The translations under genes were made by a program, and so were the position numbers. From the NCBI GenBank assembly GCA_009787135.1, contig WRGP01000108.1:1-5711 (forward strand): a stretch of DNA of 5,711 nt, read 5' to 3'. Source of the DNA: Bacillota bacterium (GTDB lineage Bacteria; Bacillota; Clostridia; Christensenellales; Aristaeellaceae). This document shows positions 1-5,604 of this stretch, piece after piece. The notes below the pieces were generated by a model that worked only from the letters and a program-made list of their open reading frames with translations, had not been told where the DNA came from and did no database searches. Positions within the stretch are counted from its first letter, which is position 1; every line of letters starts with the position of its first letter.

Positions 1-10
1 GTGTAGCCAT
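1..10 (-). CDS. Possible start of a leftward gene (first three codons only)
   Basis: On the minus strand an ATG at 10-8 is followed by GCT ACA before the window ends (Met-Ala-Thr). It is preceded by AAAGAGG (22-16), a good Shine-Dalgarno match, five bases from the ATG, and by about 100 bases of AT-rich DNA of the kind that holds promoters. Too little is visible to name a product. The alternative reading is that TTGACA at 27-22 is a -35 box with its -10 near the window edge, but the ribosome-site reading fits the spacing better. Confidence 0.25.
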
Positions 11-111
11 AAGCGCCTCTTTGTCAATATGGATAGCGTAAATTGTTGAGAAATAGAAAAAATATTAGAATTTTGAAATATAAATGAAATAAATTGGATC
101 ATTCCCGCGGC

Positions 112-136
112 AAAACAAGTTACCGTACGTTGTTTT
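112..136 (-). terminator. Weak AT-rich hairpin at the end of the FAD/Rieske oxidoreductase gene
   Basis: AAAACAA (112-118) and TTGTTTT (130-136) form a perfect 7-bp inverted repeat around an 11-base loop. It overlaps the TAA stop (135-137) of the minus-strand oxidoreductase gene. Read leftwards, the distal arm is U-rich (UUGUUUU), which could help release the transcript. The stem has only one G-C pair and no separate U-tract follows, so this is at best a weak intrinsic terminator. Confidence 0.25.
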
Positions 137-1439
137 ATAAGGGGTGATCATGCTCGCCCCACCGCCCATCCCGGATCGCGGGCGTGTCTATCACCCGCCC
201 CCCGCGCGTAAAGCGCGACCCATGGCAGGGGCAGTCCCAGGTGCGCGTATCAGGGTTCCATTCGAGGGAGCAGCCCATGTGCGTGCACTTGGGCGTTTTT
301 TTGATCGAGTATTTTACTTCCATACCCGTCCGCCGGCCGGGGCTGAATACGTCCGCGAAGGGGTATTCCTTCTTGCCGGCGATTCTATCCGCGATGAGCT
401 CGGCGGCGGCCATGGAATTGGTCATGCCCCACTTATTAAAGCCGGTGGCCACGTACACGTTCGGGAGGAAGCGGGCAAACCGGCCAATGAACGGCACCGC
501 GTCCGCGGTCATGCAGTCCTGCGCTGACCAGCGCGCCACTTCGCGGGCATCGGGGTAAAATTCCTTCGCCGCGCCGCGCAGCAGACGGAAGCTGGAGGCG
601 TAGGGATGATCGCCCGTGCGGTGGCCATGGCCGCCCAGGAGCAGCAAGCGCCCAACGTTCCGGAGGGAATAGCCGCCGTCCCGCGCGTCCAGCCACATCC
701 CGTCCACATCCGCCGCGTTTTCAAGCGCCAGCACATAGCCCCGTGATTGGTGCATCCGTGCGAAGTAAAATCCCGGCACATTGCGGATGGGGTAGTGGGT
801 GCAGATGACGATGTGCCGTGCCCGCACCTCTCCGGCATCGGTATATACGCTGTTGTTTGTGATACGCAAAACGCGCGACCGCTCGCGGATGTTCAGGCGC
901 GTGGCGATGGCCGCGGCGAACCGAAGGGGGTGAAACTGGGCCTGGTCCGCGAAGCAAAGAGCCTGGCTGGCGGGGAAGGGCAGCCTGTCCGCGCCGGTGA
1001 GCGAGGCCGGAAGGCCAAGCCGCTCGGCGGCGCGGCATTCCCGCTCGAGCGCGGGCGAGGCCTGGACGGAATATAGATAGGCGGGCAATTTGGAAAAATC
1101 GCAGTCAATGGCAAGCGATGTCACAAGATCAGCGTACCGCCCAACGGCCCGTTGCTGCGCCTGCGCGTACTGGCGCGCTTTTTCAACCCCGCGCTTTTGA
1201 ATGAGCCTGTCGTACAAGAGCCCGTGCTGGCTGGTAATCTTGGCGGTGGTGCCCTGCGTGACGCCGCACAGGATACGCTCACCCTCCAGCGTTACGGTGT
1301 CAAGGCCGGCTTTCATGCAAAAATACGCGGTGAGCAGGCCGCAAAGGCCGCCGCCGACAACAACCACGTCCGCCTCCATCGTGCCGCGAAGCGCCGGAAA
1401 GGCGGGGAGGGGACAGGTGGAACGCCATAATGAATCCAT
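135..1439 (-). CDS. FAD-dependent oxidoreductase with C-terminal Rieske [2Fe-2S] domain (YhfW-like)
   Basis: Predicted cytoplasmic flavoprotein of the D-amino-acid-oxidase (DAO) fold fused to a Rieske iron-sulfur domain. Numbered from the start at 1439 (434 aa), the dinucleotide-binding motif is G29-x-G31-x-x-G34, with the ribose-binding acidic residue E52 at the end of the next strand. A second conserved FAD-contact block, ATGFNKWGMTNSM, lies at 331-343. The Rieske ligands are C385-x-H387 and C403-x-x-H406, and C390 and C405 sit where the disulfide cysteines of high-potential Rieske proteins lie. No signal peptide or membrane segment is visible. The family has no settled substrate; two-electron chemistry at FAD with one-electron transfer through the cluster is the expected role. 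The open frame extends eight codons further, to an ATG at 1463-1461, but relatives as I recall them begin MDS(I/L)W, and purine-rich GAGGAAAGAAGAG lies just before the 1439 ATG. Family members are often nearer 500 aa; the linker before the Rieske motif is very short here. The gene is divergent from nifJ across a 168-bp gap. Confidence 0.88.
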   Translation of the reverse strand: MDSLWRSTCPLPAFPALRGTMEADVVVVGGGLCGLLTAYFCMKAGLDTVTLEGERILCGVTQGTTAKITSQHGLLYDRLIQKRGVEKARQYAQAQQRAVGRYADLVTSLAIDCDFSKLPAYLYSVQASPALERECRAAERLGLPASLTGADRLPFPASQALCFADQAQFHPLRFAAAIATRLNIRERSRVLRITNNSVYTDAGEVRARHIVICTHYPIRNVPGFYFARMHQSRGYVLALENAADVDGMWLDARDGGYSLRNVGRLLLLGGHGHRTGDHPYASSFRLLRGAAKEFYPDAREVARWSAQDCMTADAVPFIGRFARFLPNVYVATGFNKWGMTNSMAAAELIADRIAGKKEYPFADVFSPGRRTGMEVKYSIKKTPKCTHMGCSLEWNPDTRTWDCPCHGSRFTRGGRVIDTPAIRDGRWGEHDHPL

Positions 1440-1465
1440 GCGGGTGTTCTCTTCTTTCCTCATTT

Positions 1466-1471
1466 TTTATA
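1466..1471 (-). promoter_or_regulatory. Possible -10 box for the FAD/Rieske oxidoreductase gene
   Basis: On the minus strand TATAAA (1471-1466) is the only good -10-like hexamer between the palindrome and the gene. Transcription from it would start near 1459, inside the first possible ATG (1463-1461), so it would favour the ATG at 1439. No recognisable -35 box lies 16-18 bases upstream, so this is weak; an activator could compensate for the missing -35. Confidence 0.2.
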
Positions 1472-1519
1472 GATTTCCCGATTTGAGGCAAAATATTGGC
1501 GGAAGAAAAGCTGGCGAGG

Positions 1520-1537
1520 TTGACAACATCCTGTCAA
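1520..1537. promoter_or_regulatory. Inverted repeat TTGACA-N6-TGTCAA over the nifJ -35 box (candidate operator)
   Basis: The arms TTGACA (1520-1525) and TGTCAA (1532-1537) are perfect reverse complements around ACATCC. The left arm is the nifJ -35 box itself and the right arm lies in the spacer, so a dimeric regulator bound here would block RNA polymerase. The site does not match the Rex (TTGTTAA-N4-TTAACAA) or Fnr (TTGAT-N4-ATCAA) consensus, although the outer TTG/CAA bases agree. The pattern could be chance, because one arm is fixed by the promoter. Confidence 0.4.
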
Positions 1538-1548
1538 TTCCCTATAAT
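1520..1548 (+). promoter_or_regulatory. Consensus sigma-70/SigA promoter of nifJ
   Basis: TTGACA (1520-1525) and TATAAT (1543-1548) both match the housekeeping consensus perfectly and are separated by exactly 17 bases. Transcription should start near 1555, giving an untranslated leader of about 53 bases before the ATG at 1608. The leader begins with a small hairpin (TTGGCAT 1557-1563 with ATGCCCAA 1572-1579, one bulged C), which may protect the 5' end. A perfect consensus promoter fits the very high expression usual for PFOR in fermenting anaerobes. Confidence 0.85.
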
Positions 1549-1590
1549 TTAAATGTTTGGCATCGTATAAAATGCCCAAGATGGAGAAAC

Positions 1591-1597
1591 GAGGAGG
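1591..1597 (+). promoter_or_regulatory. Shine-Dalgarno sequence of nifJ that fixes the start at 1608
   Basis: GAGGAGG (1591-1597) is a near-perfect anti-16S match, ten bases before the ATG at 1608. Earlier in-frame starts (TTG 1557, ATG 1572, ATG 1581) have no such site, and the first lies essentially at the predicted transcription start. Confidence 0.85.
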
Positions 1598-1607
1598 AAC
1601 GAAAAAT

Positions 1608-4600
1608 ATGGCGACAAAAATGACGATTGATGGCAATACCGCTGTCAGCCACATCGCCTACGCGTTTAGCGATGTAGCGGCGATTTTTCCCATCACGCCT
1701 TCTTCCCCCATGGCGGAATCGGTCGACGAGTGGGCGGCGCAGGGCCGCCAAAATCTCTACGGGCAGACGGTGCGCGTGTCCGAGATGCAGTCCGAGGCCG
1801 GGGCCGCCGGCGCGGTGCACGGCTCCCTGGTGGCCGGCGCCATGACGACGACCTACACGGCCTCCCAGGGTCTGCTGCTGATGATCCCCAACATGTACAA
1901 GATCTCCGGCGAGCTGCTGCCCGGCGTGTTCCACGTCAGCGCGCGCGCGCTGGCCGCCCACGCGCTGTCGATCTTTGGCGACCACAGCGACGTGATGGCC
2001 TGCCGCCAGACGGGCTTTGCCATGCTGTCCTCCAACAGCGTGCAGGAAGCCATGGATTTGGCGCTTGTGGCGCACCTTTCGTCCATTGAGTCCAGCGTGC
2101 CGTTCCTGCACTACTTCGACGGCTTCCGCACCTCCCACGAGGTGCAGAAGATCGATGGCATTGAGTATGATGAGATCAAATCCATCACCAACTTTGACAA
2201 GATTCGCGCCTTCCGCGACCGCGCCATGAACCCGGAGCACCCGCACCAGCAGGGCACCGCGCAAAACCCCGACGTGTACTTCCAAAACCGCGAGGCGGCC
2301 AACAAGTTCTACGACGCCACCCCGGCGATTGTGGAGGCGGTCATGGCCAAGGCGGAGAAGCTGACGGGCCGCGCCTATCACCTGTTTGACTATGTGGGCG
2401 CGAAGGACGCGGACCGCATCATCATCGCCATGGGCTCCGGCTGCGAGGCGGCGGAGGAGACGATCAACCTGCTCCTCTCCCAGGGCGAGAAGGTCGGCAT
2501 GGTCAAGGTGCGCCTCTACCGCCCGTTTGCGGCGGACAGGCTTCTCGCCGCGATTCCCGCGAGCGTGAAAAAAATCGCCGTGCTGGACCGCACGAAGGAG
2601 CCGGGGTCGCTCGGCGAGCCGCTGTACACCGACGTGCAGGCCGCCCTGCGCGAATACGGCAACGCGGCCATCAAGGTCGTCGGCGGCCGCTATGGCCTTG
2701 GCTCCAAGGAGTTTAACCCCACGATGGTCAAGGCCGTGTTTGACAACCTGAAGCGGGACGAGCCCAAGAACCATTTCACCGTGGGCATTGAAGACGACTT
2801 GACGGGCACTTCCCTTCCCCTGGGCGAACTGATCAACGCGGCGCCCGAGGGCACAATCTGCTGCAAGTTCTACGGCCTTGGCGCGGATGGCACGGTCGGC
2901 GCGAACAAAAATTCCATCAAGATCATCGGTGACCATACGGATTTATATGCGCAAGGATACTTCTCTTATGATTCCAAAAAATCCGGCGGCATCACGGTCA
3001 GCCACCTGCGCTTTGGCAAGCAGCGCATCCAGTCCACATATCTCATCGACATGGCGGATTTTGTCGCCTGCCACAACCCTTCCTATGTCACGCGCTATGA
3101 CATGCTGACCTCGCTCAAGCCCGGCGGCGTGTTCCTCCTTAACAGCCAATGGAGCGCGGCAGAAATGGAAAAGGAGCTGCCGGCGGAGATGAAGCGCCAG
3201 CTCGCCGCGAAGAAAATCAAGTTCTACAATGTCAACGCCATCAAGCTGGCCAAGGAAACGGGCATGGGCGGCCGCATCAACACGGTGATGCAGGCGGCGT
3301 TCTTTAAGCTCGCCGAGGTCATCCCCTACGAGGACGCCGAAAAGTATATGAAAGAGGCCGTCAAAAAGACGTATGGCCGCAAGGGCGACGCGGTCGTGCG
3401 GATGAACTGGGCTTCCATCGACGCGGGCGCGGCGCACATTGAGGAGATCAGGGTGCCGGAAGCGTGGGCCGCGGCCACGGACGGCGCGGAGGCCGTCAAG
3501 GTGGATGCGACCGAGTATTTCAACGCCACAATCGTGCCTGTGCTGCGCCTGGAGGGCGACAAGCTGCCCGTCAGCGCGTTCGACCCGGGCGGGGTGGTGC
3601 CCACGTCCACCTCACGGTACGAAAAGCGCGGCATTGCCGTCAGCGTACCCTGCTGGATCGAGGAAAACTGCATCCAGTGCAACCAGTGCTCGTTCGTATG
3701 CCCGCACGCGGTCATTCGCCCCGCGCTGATAAATGAGGAGCAGAAAGCCGCCGCGCCGGATACGTTTGTGACCCTGCCGGCGGTTGGCAAGGAGTTCGCG
3801 GGCCTTTCCTACCGCATGCAGGTATCCCCGCTGGATTGCACGGGCTGCGGCAACTGCGCCCAGGTATGCCCCGGCAAGAAACAGCAAAAGGCGCTGGAGA
3901 TGAAGCCCATCGAGACGCAGCTTAGCCAGGAAGCCAATTGGGATTACTTCACGGCGCTGCCTGAAATCAGCGTTCCCTTTAGCAAGTCCACAGTCAAGGG
4001 CAGCCAGTTTCTGCGCCCGCTCTTTGAATTCTCTGGCGCGTGCGCGGGCTGCGGCGAGACGCCGTATGTCAAGCTGCTCAGCCAGCTCTTTGGCGAGCGG
4101 ATGATGATCGGCAACGCCACTGGCTGTTCCTCCATCTATGGCGGTTCTTCGCCCACATGCCCCTATTGCGTGAACGACAAGGGCCAGGGCCCGACCTGGG
4201 CGAACAGCCTCTTTGAGGACAACGCGGAGTTTGCCTTTGGCATGCAGCTCGCCATGCTGCAGCGACGCGAGAATTTGGCGGATAAGGTCGAGAAGCTCGC
4301 GGACATGTGGAAGGAATGGGATGAGGGCAAGGCCGCCTGCGAAGCTTGGCTCGCGGGCAAGGACAACGCGGAAGCCTCCCGCGAGGCCGGCGATGCGCTC
4401 AAAAAGTGCCTGGAGGGCTGCATGCACTGCGGCTGTGAGATGGACGCCTTCGAGCGGGAGATCTACGCGGACGCCGATCTGTTTACCAAGAAATCCGTTT
4501 GGGCCTTTGGCGGCGACGGCTGGGCATACGACATCGGGTACGGCGGGCTGGATCATGTCCTGGCGCAGGGCCTGGACATCAACATCCTCGTGCTGGACAC

Positions 4601-5120
4601 CGAGGTATACTCCAACACCGGCGGCCAGGCCTCCAAAGCCACGCCCACCGGCTCGGTCGCCAAGTTCGCCGCCGCCGGCAAGCGCACCCGCAAGAAAGAT
4701 CTTGGCCTCATGGCCATGGCCTACGGCTATGTGTACGTGGCCTCCGTGGCCATGGGCGCGAACCAGGCGCAGCTTCTCAAGGCAGTCAGCGAGGCGGAGG
4801 CGTATCCAGGCCCGTCCATCATTATCGCCTACTCGCCCTGCATCAACCATGGCATTGACATGGGCGCCACGCAGTTGGAGATGAAGCGCGCGGTCGAAGC
4901 CGGCTACTGGCCGCTGTACCGCTACAACCCCATGGCCGAAAACCCGCTCACGATCGACAGCAAGGATCCGACCGCGAGCTATCAGGCGTTTATCCGCAGC
5001 GAGGTGCGCTACCAGACCCTGCTGAAGCAGTTCCCGGAAACCGCGGAAGCGTTGTTTACCGAGGCGGAGAAGGAAGCCGGCCAGCGGTTTGAGGTGTATA
5101 AGAAGCTGGCGGCCAGGTAG
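1608..5120 (+). CDS. nifJ: Pyruvate:ferredoxin (flavodoxin) oxidoreductase, single-chain
   Basis: Cytoplasmic, oxygen-sensitive enzyme that oxidatively decarboxylates pyruvate with CoA to acetyl-CoA and CO2 and reduces ferredoxin or flavodoxin. The 1170-aa length is typical of the homodimeric single-chain form. The N-terminal pyrimidine-binding domain has T30-P31 in PITPSSP, E63 in SEMQSEAG (the thiamine-activating glutamate) and R113 in VSAR, which correspond to the pyruvate- and cofactor-binding residues of the Desulfovibrio africanus enzyme. Transketolase-C-like and gamma domains follow. A two-cluster ferredoxin domain has C688-x2-C691-x2-C694-x3-C698 and C744-x2-C747-x2-C750-x3-C754. The C-terminal domain holds the proximal [4Fe-4S] ligands C812, C815, C840 and C1078, and the thiamine-diphosphate/Mg motif from GGDGWA (969-973) to N1003-T-G-G-Q. 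The frame is uninterrupted. Oddities are a CPYC at 851-854 and a cysteine cluster C934-x3-C938-x2-C941-x-C943 before the GDG motif. No nif genes are adjacent, so a fermentative role is most likely. It is expressed from its own promoter and appears monocistronic. Confidence 0.97.
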   Translation: MATKMTIDGNTAVSHIAYAFSDVAAIFPITPSSPMAESVDEWAAQGRQNLYGQTVRVSEMQSEAGAAGAVHGSLVAGAMTTTYTASQGLLLMIPNMYKISGELLPGVFHVSARALAAHALSIFGDHSDVMACRQTGFAMLSSNSVQEAMDLALVAHLSSIESSVPFLHYFDGFRTSHEVQKIDGIEYDEIKSITNFDKIRAFRDRAMNPEHPHQQGTAQNPDVYFQNREAANKFYDATPAIVEAVMAKAEKLTGRAYHLFDYVGAKDADRIIIAMGSGCEAAEETINLLLSQGEKVGMVKVRLYRPFAADRLLAAIPASVKKIAVLDRTKEPGSLGEPLYTDVQAALREYGNAAIKVVGGRYGLGSKEFNPTMVKAVFDNLKRDEPKNHFTVGIEDDLTGTSLPLGELINAAPEGTICCKFYGLGADGTVGANKNSIKIIGDHTDLYAQGYFSYDSKKSGGITVSHLRFGKQRIQSTYLIDMADFVACHNPSYVTRYDMLTSLKPGGVFLLNSQWSAAEMEKELPAEMKRQLAAKKIKFYNVNAIKLAKETGMGGRINTVMQAAFFKLAEVIPYEDAEKYMKEAVKKTYGRKGDAVVRMNWASIDAGAAHIEEIRVPEAWAAATDGAEAVKVDATEYFNATIVPVLRLEGDKLPVSAFDPGGVVPTSTSRYEKRGIAVSVPCWIEENCIQCNQCSFVCPHAVIRPALINEEQKAAAPDTFVTLPAVGKEFAGLSYRMQVSPLDCTGCGNCAQVCPGKKQQKALEMKPIETQLSQEANWDYFTALPEISVPFSKSTVKGSQFLRPLFEFSGACAGCGETPYVKLLSQLFGERMMIGNATGCSSIYGGSSPTCPYCVNDKGQGPTWANSLFEDNAEFAFGMQLAMLQRRENLADKVEKLADMWKEWDEGKAACEAWLAGKDNAEASREAGDALKKCLEGCMHCGCEMDAFEREIYADADLFTKKSVWAFGGDGWAYDIGYGGLDHVLAQGLDINILVLDTEVYSNTGGQASKATPTGSVAKFAAAGKRTRKKDLGLMAMAYGYVYVASVAMGANQAQLLKAVSEAEAYPGPSIIIAYSPCINHGIDMGATQLEMKRAVEAGYWPLYRYNPMAENPLTIDSKDPTASYQAFIRSEVRYQTLLKQFPETAEALFTEAEKEAGQRFEVYKKLAAR

Positions 5121-5144
5121 GGGAGTGGGGGACCGGGAGAACGT

Positions 5145-5192
5145 CTTCTTTCTTTTCGGAGAAAAGAAAGAAGCAAAGAAAAGCCTTCTTTG
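5145..5192. repeat. Two adjacent pyrimidine/purine hairpins downstream of nifJ (repeat-like; possible terminator)
   Basis: CTTCTTTCTTTT (5145-5156) pairs perfectly over 12 bp with AAAAGAAAGAAG (5162-5173) around a CGGAG loop. Directly adjacent, CAAAGAA (5174-5180) pairs with TTCTTTG (5186-5192) around AAGCC. The distal arm (CTTCTTT, 5185-5191) repeats the first seven bases of the first arm, so it can also pair with AAAGAAG (5167-5173). It lies 24 bases after the nifJ stop and is the obvious candidate for ending the transcript, but no U-tract follows either stem. From memory, this kind of sequence recurs between genes in Clostridia, hence the repeat label; the copy number here is unknown. Confidence 0.5.
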
Positions 5193-5328
5193 GGCTGCCC
5201 TGGATGTGGTTCTAAAAGCGTTTGCGCACAAGCAGATGTGGCAAGCGTGCAGGGGCGGCCTGTAGGGGGGCGCCGCGGCTTCGTTATACAGTCGCTTTTG
5301 TGGGTCGGGGGAAGACATACAATCGGGG

Positions 5329-5383
5329 TTATGGAACACGCCAATGCTGTAGGGGACGCCAGGGCGGCGTCCCCGTTCCATAA
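5329..5383. repeat. Compound stem-loop element with a 9-bp outer and a 9-bp GC-rich inner stem
   Basis: The inner stem is GGGGACGCC (5352-5360) with GGCGTCCCC (5366-5374), loop AGGGC, and is perfect. The outer stem is TTATGGAAC (5329-5337) with GTTCCATAA (5375-5383), also perfect. The right arms abut, while 14 unpaired bases (5338-5351) separate the left arms. Two stacked perfect stems within 55 bases are very unlikely by chance. It could be a small non-autonomous repeat with terminal inverted repeats, or an RNA structure. No target-site duplication is evident, and only weak A-rich sequence follows, so it is not a standard terminator on the plus strand. Confidence 0.55.
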
Positions 5384-5425
5384 AACATGCTATGGCATCA
5401 AGGGGAATGATAAATCGATTGGGGT

Positions 5426-5572
5426 CATGCGCTGGCTATGACGTCAACCATGGTGGAGGAAACATCGCACTACTTTTACCGAAGGCTTGGCTATAAGGAT
5501 TGCGGACGCCGCATAAAGAATTTTGAACCCTATGCCGAAACCATGGAAATGTTTGTGATGAAAAAGTTATAA
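5426..5572 (+). pseudogene. C-terminal remnant of a GNAT-family N-acetyltransferase
   Basis: The frame ending at TAA 5570-5572 encodes MTSTMVEETSHYFYRRLGYK and then a tail ending METMEMF-like, read as AETMEMFVMKKL. This resembles the last part of GNAT acetyltransferases, where (H/R)FYRKLGY forms the conserved acetyl-CoA-side motif B and the C-terminal strand follows. GNAT proteins are usually 140-170 aa, but only about 45 residues (ATG 5438 onward) are present, and the frame is closed by TAA at 5411-5413. The acetyl-CoA pyrophosphate-binding motif A (Q/R-x-x-G-x-G/A) is missing. A weak purine run (TTGGGG, 5419-5424) lies before the ATG at 5438, but such a short product could not fold as an enzyme. 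It was probably truncated by deletion or by the repeat elements to its left. A short functional peptide is possible but unlikely. Confidence 0.65.
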
Positions 5573-5604
5573 CCGTATACATAAAGAGGATTGGCCTTGG
5601 GCTA

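Larger units (their letters stand above)
5121..5437. other. Gene-free, repeat-rich intergenic region after nifJ
   Basis: No reading frame here looks coding. It starts with a G-rich stretch (5120-5137) right after the nifJ stop, followed by the two pyrimidine/purine hairpins (5145-5192). Bases 5193-5328 show no gene, but contain GC-rich blocks of the type GCAGGGGCGGC (5250 onward) and CTGTAGGGG (5260-5268). A 7-bp pair AAAAGCG (5214-5220) and CGCTTTT (5293-5299) could enclose part of it. A compound stem-loop occupies 5329-5383. The composition looks like accumulated interspersed repeats rather than a decayed gene. Confidence 0.6.

Noticed and set aside
30..49. Tiny plus-strand frame ATG GAT AGC GTA AAT TGT TGA
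   Set aside because: Six codons, no ribosome binding site and no plausible role.
43..71. Plus-strand promoter-like pair TTGTTG and TAGAAT, 17 bases apart
   Set aside because: The -35 match is poor and no plus-strand gene follows; transcription would run into the 3' end of the minus-strand oxidoreductase gene. AT-rich DNA produces such matches easily.
1557..1607. N-terminal extension of PFOR from TTG 1557, ATG 1572 or ATG 1581
   Set aside because: These starts lie at or just after the predicted transcription start and before the Shine-Dalgarno sequence at 1591-1597; PFOR proteins normally begin close to the MATKMTIDGN segment.
5120..5137. Possible G-quadruplex in the G-rich stretch after the nifJ stop
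   Set aside because: Only three runs of three or more G are present (5120-5123, 5127-5131, 5135-5137); a fourth run is missing.
3612..5381. Long open frame on the minus strand (589 codons) opposite nifJ, with another at 1542-2936
   Set aside because: Both are opposite a certain PFOR gene, have low-complexity A/R/G/L-rich translations with no recognisable motif, and arise from the strong third-position GC bias of nifJ. The first also runs through the hairpin repeats.
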